NCBI GenBank assembly: GCA_964413535.1
Contig: CAYPTB010000029.1
Coordinates: 174,921-238,920 of the forward strand
From: CAYPTB01 sp964413535
GTDB lineage: Bacteria; Planctomycetota; UBA1135; GCA-002686595
DNA length: 64,000 nt
Direction of reading: 5' to 3'
Shown in pieces: positions 26,956 through 36,371 of the stretch. The notes under the pieces were generated by a model. It saw only the letters and a list, made by a program, of their open reading frames with translations. It ran no database searches and was not told the origin of the DNA. Made by a program: the position numbers and the translations under genes. Position 1 is the stretch's first letter, and each line of letters begins with the position of its first letter.

Positions 26956-28134
26956 TCATTCCCACGAGCGCTCGGGCAGGTAGACGCCCAGGGTCCCGCT
27001 GCGATCCCGTACGACGAGCTTCTGCTCCCACACGAACTCGTGGTAGCGGCACACGCCGGTCCGATCGAGGAGCCACGCGTCGATCAGGTAGGTCCCCGAC
27101 AAGAGGGCGAGCTTCGGCAAGCGCAGGATCACGACGCCGGAGGCGTTCACGGTCGGTCTGCCGTCGGCCAGCGTCGACACGCCGGCGCACAGCACGCCGT
27201 CCTCGCGCCGGAACCCGATCGCGAGGTGCAACCCGTCCTCGAAGCCGTTCGGGGACTCGATGGAGACCCGCACGGCGAGATCGTCGCCCGTCCACGCTCC
27301 AGCGGAAACGACCGCGCCGTTCCCGTCGACGAGCTCGAGGCCTTGGATGCGCGGGGTTCCCTTCGCTGGTGCGACGGGACGCTCCGGCGCGGCGAGTCCG
27401 GACCCCGTCTGGCTGTAGAAGTACGCCGCGGTCACGTCGACGACGTCCCCCAGCCCCGCGCACCTCCCATCGCGCAGCCACAAAGCCTCGTCGCAGAGCT
27501 GGCGCAGGTCGTAGATGCTGTGGCTACAGAACAGGATCGTCGTGCCGGCCTGCTTGATCGCTCGAATACGCTCGATGCATTTCTTCTGGAAGGAGACGTC
27601 ACCCACTGCGAGCACTTCGTCCAGGATCAGCACGTCCGGGTCCATCAGCGCGGCGGCGCTGAAGGCGAGACGCATCGCCATGCCCGACGAGTACGTGCGC
27701 ACGGGCTCGTCGACGTGCCCTCCGAGCTCGGAGAATTCGACGATCGCGTCCAACCTGGGAACGATCTCGCGCCGCGAGTAACCGTGCATCAGCGCCTGGC
27801 GCACGACGTTCTCGCGTCCGGTGAGCGCGAGCTCGACACCGATCCCGAGCTCGAGCAGCGAGAGCACGCGACCGACGGTACGGAAGCGCCCAGCGGTCGG
27901 GGTCGTCGTGCGCGAGAGCACCTTCAAGAGCGTCGACTTGCCCGAACCGTTCGCGCCGCACAATCCGAGCACGGCGCCGCGCGGAACGCGCAGGTCGAGG
28001 TCGCACAGCGCCCAGAGCTCCGAGTGTCCGGAGAAACGGCCGAGCGTCAGCCACTCGAGCACGCGCCGAGCGGGAGTCGCGTAGAGGTCGTAGCGCTTGC
28101 CCAGGCGCTCGGCCTCGACGGCGTACTCGGTCAT
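26956..28134 (-). CDS. Polysaccharide-type ABC exporter ATPase with Wzt-like C-terminal domain
   Basis: A 392-aa protein. Walker A is GANGSGKST, the Q-loop region contains LSLLELGIGVELALTGREN, the signature is YSSGMAMRL, Walker B is DVLILDEVLAVGD, and the switch His lies in LFCSHSIYDLRQL. Residues from about 245 on form a beta-sandwich (LELVDGNGAVVSAGAWTGDDLAVRVSI) as in Wzt/TagH, which binds the glycan end before export. The partner permease gene is not in this window. Its ATG overlaps the stop of the SDR gene (ATGA). Confidence 0.9.
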   Translation of the reverse strand: MTEYAVEAERLGKRYDLYATPARRVLEWLTLGRFSGHSELWALCDLDLRVPRGAVLGLCGANGSGKSTLLKVLSRTTTPTAGRFRTVGRVLSLLELGIGVELALTGRENVVRQALMHGYSRREIVPRLDAIVEFSELGGHVDEPVRTYSSGMAMRLAFSAAALMDPDVLILDEVLAVGDVSFQKKCIERIRAIKQAGTTILFCSHSIYDLRQLCDEALWLRDGRCAGLGDVVDVTAAYFYSQTGSGLAAPERPVAPAKGTPRIQGLELVDGNGAVVSAGAWTGDDLAVRVSIESPNGFEDGLHLAIGFRREDGVLCAGVSTLADGRPTVNASGVVILRLPKLALLSGTYLIDAWLLDRTGVCRYHEFVWEQKLVVRDRSGTLGVYLPERSWE

Positions 28135-28934
28135 CGCGGGACCACCCTGACCGTCTCGGGCACCGGGTCGGCCGCCAAGGCCTCGATCACCGCGCGGGCG
28201 ACTTGCTCCGGGCTCAGGAAGAGGTGGGGATACGAGCGCTGCACGCGTTCGGCGAACTCGGGCGGCACGACCGAACCCTCGAAGTCGGGGACCTCGTCCG
28301 GATCCATTCCGAGGCTTGCGGCCAGCTCGCGCACGCGCGCGACGGGCAGGCTCCGGCCGATGCTCGTCATCGTCTGACCCGGCTCGACGACCACCACGCG
28401 CACTCCACTCTCCGCGAGCTCGACGCGCAACGCGGCCGAGAAAGCGTGCACGGCGTGCTTGGACGCGCTGTAGACGGCGTCGCCGGGAGTCGGGTCGCGA
28501 CCCGCGAGCGAGGAAACGTTGACGAGGATTCCGCCCCCGCCCGCCATCGCGCGCGCCGCCTCCCGACATCCCACGAAGAGGGCGAGCGCGTTCGTCTCGA
28601 AGAGCTCGCGCCAGTCCTCGCTGTCGCCTTCGAGCACCGAGCCCGGATGCGCCACCCCGGCGTTGTTGACCATCACGTCGAGACCGCCGAAGGCATCGAG
28701 CGCCCGCGCGACGAGCGAGCGGACGACAGCCTCCTCGCGCACGTCCCCCGCGAGCGCGTGCGCCTCGCTCCCCGCCGCGCGCAGCTTTGCCGCGACTTCG
28801 TCCAGCCGCGCCTGCGAGCGACCGCCCAGAACGAGCCGCGCACCCTCCGCGCCGAGCCCGAGCGCCAGTGCGCGGCCGATTCCGCTCGAAGCCCCGGTGA
28901 CGACGACGGACCACCGGGCGAAACGGCGGCTCAT
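28131..28934 (-). CDS. Short-chain dehydrogenase/reductase
   Basis: A 267-aa classical SDR: TGASSGIG (cofactor loop), NNAG, NVSSLAG with the catalytic Ser, and YSASK with Tyr and Lys. Arg after the cofactor loop suggests NADP(H). It is coupled by 4-nt overlaps to the radical SAM gene before it and the ABC ATPase gene after it. It probably oxidises or reduces a sugar or lipid intermediate of the same pathway. Confidence 0.9.
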   Translation of the reverse strand: MSRRFARWSVVVTGASSGIGRALALGLGAEGARLVLGGRSQARLDEVAAKLRAAGSEAHALAGDVREEAVVRSLVARALDAFGGLDVMVNNAGVAHPGSVLEGDSEDWRELFETNALALFVGCREAARAMAGGGGILVNVSSLAGRDPTPGDAVYSASKHAVHAFSAALRVELAESGVRVVVVEPGQTMTSIGRSLPVARVRELAASLGMDPDEVPDFEGSVVPPEFAERVQRSYPHLFLSPEQVARAVIEALAADPVPETVRVVPR

Positions 28935-29800
28935 GCCTCCGGCGCCCCCGGCTCGAAGCCTCCGGTCGCGCCCTTGCGCCGCCCGATCCCGGGATCCGCG
29001 TCGAGCGCGAGAGGTTCGACCCAACCCGCTGCGTCGAAGCGCCGCGGCTCGTCGCGCAGGATCCGCCCCATCAGGCTTCGGAAGCCCTCGTAGAAGGTGA
29101 ACCCCTGGCACGAGCGACACAACTCGTAGGACGGCTCGTGCACGATGGAGTCGAGATCCTCTACGGTGCCGAGTACGTTCGTGCCGAATTCGTCCATCGC
29201 GCACGGCACGACGCGGCCGTCGAAGAGGATGCACACGAAGTTGCGGTCGAGGTAGTCGCACTTCGGCCGCCAGCCCACCGGCCGCGGCCGCTCGGGACCG
29301 ACTGTGCCGGCGAACGTGTGCAGGAGCTGGTGCTCGATGCCGTATTCGAGGATCGCGCGCGGGTCGGAAGGCACTTCCGTCGGCTCCAGCCGCCGGCCCC
29401 AGTACACGATCCCGTGTCGCATCGCGAGCTCGCGACACTCGCGGTACGCCGCCTCTCCGGCGGTGGTGTGGAACGCGATGCACAGCCAGCGCAGACCGCG
29501 CTCGATGAGCTCGCGCAGCCGCACGCGGGTCAGTGTCTCGCCGTTGGTCGAGAACCCCGGATTCAGCCGCGCCTCGGCGGCGAGCTCCACGAAGCGCGGA
29601 AGCTCGGGGTGCAACAAGGGCTCGCCGAAGTGGTGCAGGATCATGAAGTTCAACGGCGAGAGCTTCTGCATGTGCAGCACGACCTTGCGGAAGGTCTGCT
29701 CGCTCATCAGGCCCTTGGGGCGTTCCGAGAACGTCAGCGGACAGTAGTTGCAGACGAGGTCGCAGACGTTCGTGAGCTCGATGTGGTAGAGGAACGCCAC
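28931..29800 (-). CDS. Radical SAM protein with SPASM-like C-terminal cysteines
   Basis: A 289-aa protein. TNVCDLVCNYCPLTF gives the CxxxCxxC cluster motif, with FHFGEPLLHPEL-type text (HHFGEPLLHPEL) as the GE-like motif. The C-terminal part has FDGRVVPCAMDEFG and LCRSCQGF, the Cys pattern of a SPASM or twitch auxiliary cluster. Family members include peptide maturases and sugar-modifying dehydratases; the substrate is not evident. It starts 3 bp after the 98-aa gene and overlaps the SDR gene by ATGA. Confidence 0.88.
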   Translation of the reverse strand: MAFLYHIELTNVCDLVCNYCPLTFSERPKGLMSEQTFRKVVLHMQKLSPLNFMILHHFGEPLLHPELPRFVELAAEARLNPGFSTNGETLTRVRLRELIERGLRWLCIAFHTTAGEAAYRECRELAMRHGIVYWGRRLEPTEVPSDPRAILEYGIEHQLLHTFAGTVGPERPRPVGWRPKCDYLDRNFVCILFDGRVVPCAMDEFGTNVLGTVEDLDSIVHEPSYELCRSCQGFTFYEGFRSLMGRILRDEPRRFDAAGWVEPLALDADPGIGRRKGATGGFEPGAPEA

Positions 29801-29803
29801 GGG

Positions 29804-30100
29804 TCACTTCGGCGGGTCGGGCAGGTACGGAACGGTCGACCGCTCCTCCCCGCGAACGAGGCGCCAGTCGCCGCCCTGTGCGCGCAAGCTCAGTGCGGTC
29901 CAGGTCTCGCGCAGCGCGTCGTACACGGAGTCGTCCCCCCAAGGGATCCCGAGTTGGTCGCGCAGCACTTCGAGCGGACTGTTCTGCGGCAGCGGCGGGT
30001 GGCTCGCGAGCACGGCTTCGAGATCCCGCTCGAGGAGCGCGGCATCGAAGGATCTCGACAACCTCACGAGGGGCAGTCCTTCCCGCGGCGAGTGGGTCAT
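29804..30100 (-). CDS. Small protein of unknown function, 98 aa
   Basis: An acidic soluble protein starting MTHSPREGLPLVRLSRSFDA and ending YLPDPPK; no Cys and no membrane segment. Its ATG overlaps the stop of the GT-C gene (ATGA) and its stop is 3 bp before the radical SAM start, strong signs of a real coupled gene. The N-terminus faintly recalls the first strand of Asp/Asn beta-hydroxylase proteins, but the rest is missing, so I do not assign it. It could be a carrier, a partner or a precursor for the radical SAM enzyme; the absence of a leader-core layout argues against a classical RiPP precursor. Confidence 0.65.
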   Translation of the reverse strand: MTHSPREGLPLVRLSRSFDAALLERDLEAVLASHPPLPQNSPLEVLRDQLGIPWGDDSVYDALRETWTALSLRAQGGDWRLVRGEERSTVPYLPDPPK

Positions 30101-31509
30101 TCGAGGGGGAGCGGCCGCCCTCCCCCAGCATAGAGCCGCGGCGCGGGCGCGGGAGTCCCGACCACCCCGACCTCCGGCTCGCCGGCGATCGAGCGGCACG
30201 CCGCGCAGACGGTGAGCAGGAAGAGCGGCTGCGTGTGCATCCACAGCCGCGCCGCCGCCGTGTCGAGGTGCCACTCGAACGGCTGCGGGGTGAGCGCCAG
30301 CGCCACGGTATAGACCAGGACCTGGGCGCCGAGCAGCGCGAGCGCGAACGCGATCCGGCGCCGACGACGCGAGAGCGCGAGCCCCACGGCGACGAGCAAC
30401 GCGCCCACGGGCCACAGGCACCCCCACTCGAGGTGACCCGCGGTGTCGCGGGCGAACGGCAGGCCGCGGAAGCGCGCCAGCACCGCGCCGACGCGCGCGA
30501 GCCTCCCGAAGGCGCTCGAGCTCGCCGCGCCGCTCCAATACGCGTCCTCGATCCCGTGCGCGATTCGGAACAGCGGCCACGCGGCGGTCAGCACGCCCAC
30601 CAGCAATACGGCGAAGGCGATCGCCGCGCGTCCCGCGCCGGCGCGCCGCATCAGGTACGCGAGCACGGGCAGCGCGAGCACGGCGAGAGCGATGCCTTCG
30701 TTCTTCGTCCAGGCGCATGCGCCGAGCGCGAGCGCGGCGGAGATCGCGGATCCAAAGTTCCCGCGCTCGAGCATGCGCTCCGCCTCGACGATCACGAGCA
30801 GCAAGGCGCCGGTGAGACGCAGGTCCGCGAAGCCCCAGGTCGCGTGCAGGTAGCCGACCGGCCATGCAACGAACAGGGTCGCGACCGGCGCCGCCCAGCG
30901 CGGCGGCAACCGGCGATACGCGAGCTCGATCACGAGCAGCCACAGAGCGAGGCCGGCCAGCGCGAAGAAGGGCTCGATCGCGAGCGAGCGCGCGTCACCG
31001 GCGGCGAGGAAGAGCAACGCCTCGTTCGACGCGAGCAGCGGCGGGTACTCGACGTGCCGCGCGTCGATCTCGTTCAAGAGCTCCGCGGGAGCGAGCGAGC
31101 CCTCCGTCTCGAACACGCGCGCGACGACGGCGAAGTTCTCGAGGCCGTCGCCCCAGTAGAGGGGAACGAGCAGTCCCTGCACCAGGCTCGCCCCGAAGAG
31201 CACAGCGGCGAACGCCGCGACCAGGCGCCGCCCTGGGGGTCCGCGGCTCCCCGTCGAAGCTCCGAAGGCCCTCCTGCGCAGCAGCAACAGACCGAACCAC
31301 CAGGGCGGAAGCACGAGCTCGAGCCGGAACGGCAGCCCGAGGTGATGGTAGGCGAACATCTGGACGGCGAGCGCCGCAGGGCCGAACAGCAACGCGCGCG
31401 CGAAGCGCTCGCCCGGCCGCAGCTCGACAGGGCGCACGAGTCCGACCACGCACAGTCCCGCGACGACCTGCGTCGCGTACACGGCGAGCACGAGCGCGAA
31501 GGCGCTCAC
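30097..31509 (-). CDS. GT-C-like multi-pass membrane protein
   Basis: A 470-aa protein with roughly ten hydrophobic segments. LYWGDGLENFAVVARVFETEG followed by EIDARHVEYPPLLASNEALLFL resembles the first extracytoplasmic loop of GT-C glycosyltransferases (acidic residue in GDGLENF). It begins with GTG at 31509, overlapping the stop of the preceding gene (GTGA). It probably transfers a lipid-linked sugar on the outer face of the membrane. Confidence 0.75.
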   Translation of the reverse strand: MSAFALVLAVYATQVVAGLCVVGLVRPVELRPGERFARALLFGPAALAVQMFAYHHLGLPFRLELVLPPWWFGLLLLRRRAFGASTGSRGPPGRRLVAAFAAVLFGASLVQGLLVPLYWGDGLENFAVVARVFETEGSLAPAELLNEIDARHVEYPPLLASNEALLFLAAGDARSLAIEPFFALAGLALWLLVIELAYRRLPPRWAAPVATLFVAWPVGYLHATWGFADLRLTGALLLVIVEAERMLERGNFGSAISAALALGACAWTKNEGIALAVLALPVLAYLMRRAGAGRAAIAFAVLLVGVLTAAWPLFRIAHGIEDAYWSGAASSSAFGRLARVGAVLARFRGLPFARDTAGHLEWGCLWPVGALLVAVGLALSRRRRRIAFALALLGAQVLVYTVALALTPQPFEWHLDTAAARLWMHTQPLFLLTVCAACRSIAGEPEVGVVGTPAPAPRLYAGGGRPLPLE

Positions 31510-32156
31510 TCTCCGCCCCCTCCGTCCGGCGAGACCGAGCTCGGGGCCTCCGGCACGATGCGGAAGACGCTCGCCCAGCCTTCGCGCACGACGGGCTCCA
31601 GACGATGGCCCGCGACCGCGACGGGAATCTCCTGCGGATAGAAGACCAGGAAGCGGCTGCGGCCGAGCTCGGCGTCGAGCCGCTCGTCCGTGAGCAGCCG
31701 GTCGCGCGCCTCGAACCGGTCGATGCGCGCCTCGAAGTGAACGGCGAGATCGGGACGGAGCTCGCGCACGAACTCGACGTCCTCGCGGCTCGCGTCGAGC
31801 AGCGTGACGAGCGGTCGCGGCCGCAAGTAGAACGAGTACTGCAGCGGCACCGCGCTCGAGTCGAGCAGCAGCACGGGTGCGTCGAGCGGAATCGCCGCGG
31901 CGATCCTATTCAGGTCGCGATGGGCCGCGAGGAAGCGGTAGGGAGGAACCGGCACGCGCTCCACCGCGTGCAGCACGCGCCGGCACTCGAGCTCCCACAC
32001 CGCTCCGTCCCACGCCGTGTGCGCGAGCAACGCGACTTGCACGACGACTGCGACCCAGAGCAGCTCGGGAAGCCGTGCGACGAGCTGCTTCGAGGTCTTG
32101 CGCGCCGCGGAGCGATTCCCTCCCCCGAACGGCGACGAACTCTGGATCGGCGGCAT
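31506..32156 (-). CDS. Membrane-anchored extracytoplasmic protein
   Basis: A 216-aa protein with one N-terminal helix (LLWVAVVVQVALLAHTAW) after a basic Ser-rich head, then an extracytoplasmic domain (PVLLLDSSAVPLQYSFYLRP; EDVEFVRELRPDLAVHFEARI). It resembles the soluble tail of GT-C proteins, so it may be the detached C-terminal domain of the GT-C enzyme encoded next to it; the GTGA overlap of the two genes supports this. Confidence 0.65.
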   Translation of the reverse strand: MPPIQSSSPFGGGNRSAARKTSKQLVARLPELLWVAVVVQVALLAHTAWDGAVWELECRRVLHAVERVPVPPYRFLAAHRDLNRIAAAIPLDAPVLLLDSSAVPLQYSFYLRPRPLVTLLDASREDVEFVRELRPDLAVHFEARIDRFEARDRLLTDERLDAELGRSRFLVFYPQEIPVAVAGHRLEPVVREGWASVFRIVPEAPSSVSPDGGGGE

Positions 32157-32278
32157 CGAGCGCCCACGCGCGAGCGCGAGTCTAGGGTGCGGCGCGCAGC
32201 GCGGGACCACCGGATGCGGGCGCGCCCCGCCCCGGCCTCGACGCCCCCCTGCGGCGCCAGCGCGCCCTGCCGAGCTCC

Positions 32279-33658
32279 CTAATCCTCGCCGCCGTAGCCG
32301 ATCTTGCTGAGCTCCTCCTCCTGCGCGGAGGTGGAGCCGACGGGCTCGCGGGTCTCGGCCTCGTCGCTGGCGAGGATCCGCTCGAGCTCGCTCCCAAGCT
32401 TCGCGACGACCGCGGGCTCCTCGCTCGCCACGTTCCGCTGCTCGCCGGGGTCCGCGCGGCGGTCGAAGAGCAGGGTCTCCTTGGCCTCGCTCGTGAGCAC
32501 GAGCGACCACTCGTCCGTGCGCAGGGCCCACATGGGCTTGCGGCTGCCCGAGCGTGAGACGACTGGCGAGCCGCGCGCGCCGGATCGGCCGCCCAGGAGC
32601 GGCACGAGCGAGCGGCCTCCCCCGGGAAGCTCGGCCCACGGCACGCCGAGGAGCTCGCACAGCGTGGGCCCCACGTCGAGCGTGGTGAGCGCCTCGGTCA
32701 CGGTGCGCGGCGCGTATCCCGGAAGTCGCATGACGAGCGGCACGCGCGTCATCTCGGAGTAGACGGTCGTCGTGTGCAGGATCCTGCCGTGCTCGCCGAA
32801 AGCCTCGCCGTGATCGGAGAGCAGGACGACGGCGGTGTGCTCGAAATCGCCTCGTTCCTCGAGCGTCCGGAGCCACTCGCCCACGACGGAGTCGACGTAG
32901 CGCAGGCCGGCGAGGTAGCGCAGGCGGATGCGCTGCACGCGCGGGTTCCCCGCCAGGAGCCGTTCGGACTTCGCGAGCTCGCGCAGCGCGTCGCTCGACA
33001 CTTCCTCGCGCGGAACCGCGTCCGCGCCGAAGAACTCGTCGTACGGGGGCGGCGGATCGTACGGCTGGTGCGGAGGCAGGAGGTGGACGTAGGCGAAGCG
33101 CCGCTCGCCCGAGTGGCCGTCCCACCAGTTCCAGAAGTCCGCGAAGAGCTCGTCAGGCACGGCGTGATGGGTGTTCGAATCGTGCGGGTAGAAGTGGAAC
33201 GCATCGAAGCCCTGGTCGAAGGCGGCCTCCGTGCACACGTGGCCGTTGCAACTGAAGGCGGCCGTCGCGCTGCCCGCGTCGCGGAACGCCTCGGCCAGCG
33301 TCCATTCCGACTGCGGCAAGACGTTGCTCGTGACACCCAGCACGCCCAGCGCGGCGGGCCGCAGCGACGTGAACAGCCCCGCGATCGACGACAGCGTGTA
33401 CGATGCCGGTGCGTAGGCCGCTTCGCACAACAGCGACCCGGCGGCGAAGCGATCGATCTCGGGCGTGGTCGGCTCGGCGGCGCCATAGCACGACAGCGCT
33501 TTCGCCGGCAGCGCGTCGAGCACGAGCACGATCGCGTCGCGGATCTCCGCATCCGGCACGCCACCCCGAGCGAGTGGCGCGGGCGAATCTCCACCGCAAG
33601 CACCGATGAGAGCGCAGCAGACGGCCCAACCCGGGCGCGGTAGAACCGACGAAGGCAT
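32279..33658 (-). CDS. Sulfatase-fold lipoprotein, Thr at formylglycine position
   Basis: A 459-aa protein with a lipoprotein signal (ALIGAC, Cys21). The fold is that of the alkaline-phosphatase/sulfatase superfamily: N-terminal metal Asp in IVLVLDALPAK, nucleophile segment YTLSSIAGLFTS with Thr88 where sulfatases have Cys, and LLSDHGEAFGEHG near the C-terminus. Without CxPSR it cannot be formylglycine-activated; Thr nucleophiles occur in phosphoethanolamine and lipoteichoic acid transferases of the same superfamily. It lies upstream of the minus-strand glycan operon, 122 bp away. Confidence 0.85.
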   Translation of the reverse strand: MPSSVLPRPGWAVCCALIGACGGDSPAPLARGGVPDAEIRDAIVLVLDALPAKALSCYGAAEPTTPEIDRFAAGSLLCEAAYAPASYTLSSIAGLFTSLRPAALGVLGVTSNVLPQSEWTLAEAFRDAGSATAAFSCNGHVCTEAAFDQGFDAFHFYPHDSNTHHAVPDELFADFWNWWDGHSGERRFAYVHLLPPHQPYDPPPPYDEFFGADAVPREEVSSDALRELAKSERLLAGNPRVQRIRLRYLAGLRYVDSVVGEWLRTLEERGDFEHTAVVLLSDHGEAFGEHGRILHTTTVYSEMTRVPLVMRLPGYAPRTVTEALTTLDVGPTLCELLGVPWAELPGGGRSLVPLLGGRSGARGSPVVSRSGSRKPMWALRTDEWSLVLTSEAKETLLFDRRADPGEQRNVASEEPAVVAKLGSELERILASDEAETREPVGSTSAQEEELSKIGYGGED

Positions 33659-33808
33659 GCGGAGGTGGAGCGGTCGCGGAGCGTCCGGCGCGGAGAGCGA
33701 GGGGACGTCGGGGATCGGAAGCTACGCGATCACTCCCGACCGACGCAAACGAGAGATCCCGTGTAGGCCCTACGGTGAGGGTGGTGCGCCGCTGAGTCTC
33801 CGGAGCGC

Positions 33809-36298
33809 TCAGCCGCCCGCGTCGACGTAGCCCAGCTCGGCGAGCTGGCGCAGCGTCTCGTCGTCGAGCTCTCCGCCGGTCGCGACCGCGCCGAGCGTGT
33901 CGCGCAACGTCTCGAGGTGCGCGCGATAGGCCTCGAGCTCCGCCCGCAACCGCGCGAATTGCGGGTCGTCCTCACGCGCGAGGTCGCGGCGTTCGAGCGG
34001 GTCCGCCGGGAGGTGGAACAACTCCCATTCGTCCGCGCTCGGGTAGCGCACGTCCGCGTCGGGCGGAGCGTGGACGAGCTTCCAGCCGTCGGGCGTCGCG
34101 AGGGCGAGCTTGTGCACGAATGCGTCGTCGACCTCGGTCCACAGCGGCCGGCGGCCCGGATCGCGGCGCAAGAGGTCGACGCCCTGCATGCGCGGGTCGA
34201 GCGGCAGCTCGAGCGCGCCCAGGAGCATCGGCGCGAGGTCGACCTGCATGCAGGGCACGGCGCTGCGGCGCGGCGCGACGCCGGGCACGCGCAGGATCAT
34301 GGGGATCCTGGTCTGCTCCTCGTACACCGTCTTGCCGTGCTGCAGGAAGCCGCGCTCGAACATCTCCTCGCCGTGGTCGGAGGTGAGCGCCACGACCGTG
34401 CGATCGGCGATCCCGAGCCGTTCCAGGTCGCCGAGGAGCGTCCCCACGACGCCGTCGACGTGGCGTAGCGCCGCGTCGTACAGGTGGCCGACGTGCGCGC
34501 GGTCGGAGTCCGTGATGGGTCGGGGCTTCCAGCCGCCCGCGTTGGTGATGGCCCAGTCGCGCACGTCGACTCCGCTCGAGCGGCAGCCGTGTTGCGCGCA
34601 ATCGAGCACGTCCGGCGGCGGATCGTAGTCGTGCACCTCGTAGGTGTGCAGGAAGAGGAAGAAGGGCGCGCCGGCGTGCGCGGCGAGCCACTCGCGTACG
34701 GGCGCGAGGCCCGGCTCGCGCTCCGCTCCCGCGTGCTCCTCCCCCAGGAGTTTGCGCCGCGAATCGAAGTAGCGCGAAGCGCGGTGCCGGAACGGGTCCA
34801 CGGTCGAGAATCCGTCGAAGCCCTTGTGGAAGCCGTAGGCGGGCACGAGGAAGCCGCCCCCGGTGAAGGCCTGCGTGCGCAGTCCGCGTTCGGCGAGGAC
34901 CTCCGCCAGGATGGGCGAGCGCAGCGACGAGAGGATGCTGCCGCCGCGCTCGACGGCGTGCACCGTCGGGAACTGGCCGGTGAAGAGCGAGGCGTGCGCG
35001 GGCAACGTGTAGGGAGCCTGGGCGACGACGTCCTCGAACAGGATCCCGCCCGCCGCGAGCGCGTCGATCGCCGGGGTTAGACCGCGCTCGCATCCGTACG
35101 CGCCGACGTGATCCGCGCGCAGCGTGTCGATCGAGACGAGGAGCACGTTGGGCGCGTCCGCGCGCGCGGAAGCGTCCCGCACGAGCGGCGCGCCGAAGAC
35201 TCCCGGGCGCGCTCCCGCGACGCCGAGCTCGAGCGCGACCGAGCGACCGGCCCACGGACCGAGGTCCACCTCGACGTCGCGCCAGCTCGTACGGTTCGGC
35301 TCGCCGGTCGGCTCGAAGGACTCGCGCAGCACGTCGCGCCCGTCGATCCGCGCGCGGAACTCGAGCGCGGCCGATGCGCCACCGGCGGTCTCCTCCGACC
35401 ACGGACCGAGTCCGACCTCGAGCCGCGGCGCGCCGCGCGGGACGTCGAGCCGCAGGGTGAGCGTCTCGCCCGGCAGGCACAGGATCGACGGCCGCGCGTC
35501 GGCCGCGAGCACGTTCGAGACGCGCCGGCGCGCCTGCCAACCGGCGAGCTCCGTCTCGCCGCGCGCCGCATGGGCGATCTCGCGCGCGGCGAGATGCTCC
35601 CAGTGCACGCTGTCGTCGACGCGGCGCAAGGCGAGGTCGGCGAAATCGACTTCGCCCCCAGCGCGCCGGCCGTCCAATGCGGAGATCGCCACGACGACCA
35701 GGGCGCGAGCTTCGTCCGCGGTGCGCAGGACGACGCGCCGGCGCTGCCAACCCTGCGCGTCCCCAGCCGGCAACCGGTGGCCCGCGTTCACCCAGTAGCC
35801 TTCGCGGAAGACCTCCTCGGGCGACCCGACTCGGTCGACCTCGGCGATCCAGAACATCGCCCCGGAGGCGGGCTTGGTGCTTGGCTCCACGCCGCCCGCG
35901 CGGATCTCCCCGCTGAACTCGTAGGTCGTCCCCGGCTCGACCGGAACGACTCGGCACAGCGCGCCACCCTCGAGGGCGAGGAACGAGCGTCCCGCTTCGC
36001 GTTGCAGGCGCGCGCTGGCCGTTAGGCCCGCAGCGGAAGGATCCGCAGCGGTGGGATCCGCTGCGGGGGGATCGACGGCGAGCGTCACCGGGTCGCCGAC
36101 TGGGCGCCAGGCCGAGAGGCCCTCGGCGAAGTCCTCCGTGAAGACGTCGGTCGTGGCGCTCGCGCCCGTCGCGAGCTCCCCTTCCAGCTCGATCAAGCGG
36201 ATCGGCCGCGACGCGCTCGTCGTCGGATCGGTGCAGGCGGCGGCGAGCGCAACGAGCAGCATGCCGTGGATGCGCGCGCGAGCGTGGGGAGCAACCAT
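33809..36298 (-). CDS. Large sulfatase-fold lipoprotein with N-terminal beta domains
   Basis: An 829-aa protein with a lipobox ALAAAC (Cys22). Residues about 50-370 are beta-rich (two carbohydrate-binding-like regions, e.g. TYEFSGEIRAGG and DVEVDLGPWAGRSVALEL). The catalytic domain starts at NVLLVSIDTLRADHVGAYG (384-402); YTLPAHASLFTG puts Thr431 at the nucleophile position, and LTSDHGEEMFERG holds further metal ligands. A short repeat DPPAADPTAADPSAAG (76-91) forms a linker, whose DNA can fold into a 9-bp hairpin. It probably acts on a surface or environmental glycan phosphate or sulfate ester. Confidence 0.85.
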   Translation of the reverse strand: MVAPHARARIHGMLLVALAAACTDPTTSASRPIRLIELEGELATGASATTDVFTEDFAEGLSAWRPVGDPVTLAVDPPAADPTAADPSAAGLTASARLQREAGRSFLALEGGALCRVVPVEPGTTYEFSGEIRAGGVEPSTKPASGAMFWIAEVDRVGSPEEVFREGYWVNAGHRLPAGDAQGWQRRRVVLRTADEARALVVVAISALDGRRAGGEVDFADLALRRVDDSVHWEHLAAREIAHAARGETELAGWQARRRVSNVLAADARPSILCLPGETLTLRLDVPRGAPRLEVGLGPWSEETAGGASAALEFRARIDGRDVLRESFEPTGEPNRTSWRDVEVDLGPWAGRSVALELGVAGARPGVFGAPLVRDASARADAPNVLLVSIDTLRADHVGAYGCERGLTPAIDALAAGGILFEDVVAQAPYTLPAHASLFTGQFPTVHAVERGGSILSSLRSPILAEVLAERGLRTQAFTGGGFLVPAYGFHKGFDGFSTVDPFRHRASRYFDSRRKLLGEEHAGAEREPGLAPVREWLAAHAGAPFFLFLHTYEVHDYDPPPDVLDCAQHGCRSSGVDVRDWAITNAGGWKPRPITDSDRAHVGHLYDAALRHVDGVVGTLLGDLERLGIADRTVVALTSDHGEEMFERGFLQHGKTVYEEQTRIPMILRVPGVAPRRSAVPCMQVDLAPMLLGALELPLDPRMQGVDLLRRDPGRRPLWTEVDDAFVHKLALATPDGWKLVHAPPDADVRYPSADEWELFHLPADPLERRDLAREDDPQFARLRAELEAYRAHLETLRDTLGAVATGGELDDETLRQLAELGYVDAGG

Positions 36299-36371
36299 GG
36301 GCAGGCGCAGTATGTCAGGGAACGAGCGCGGGCCAATCGGGGATCCCGAGAAGGACGGCGACGGAAGGCCG

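Noticed and set aside
36039..36068. Hairpin CCGCAGCGG/CCGCTGCGG
   Set aside because: It falls inside the coding sequence of a DPxAA repeat linker, so the repeat at protein level explains it.
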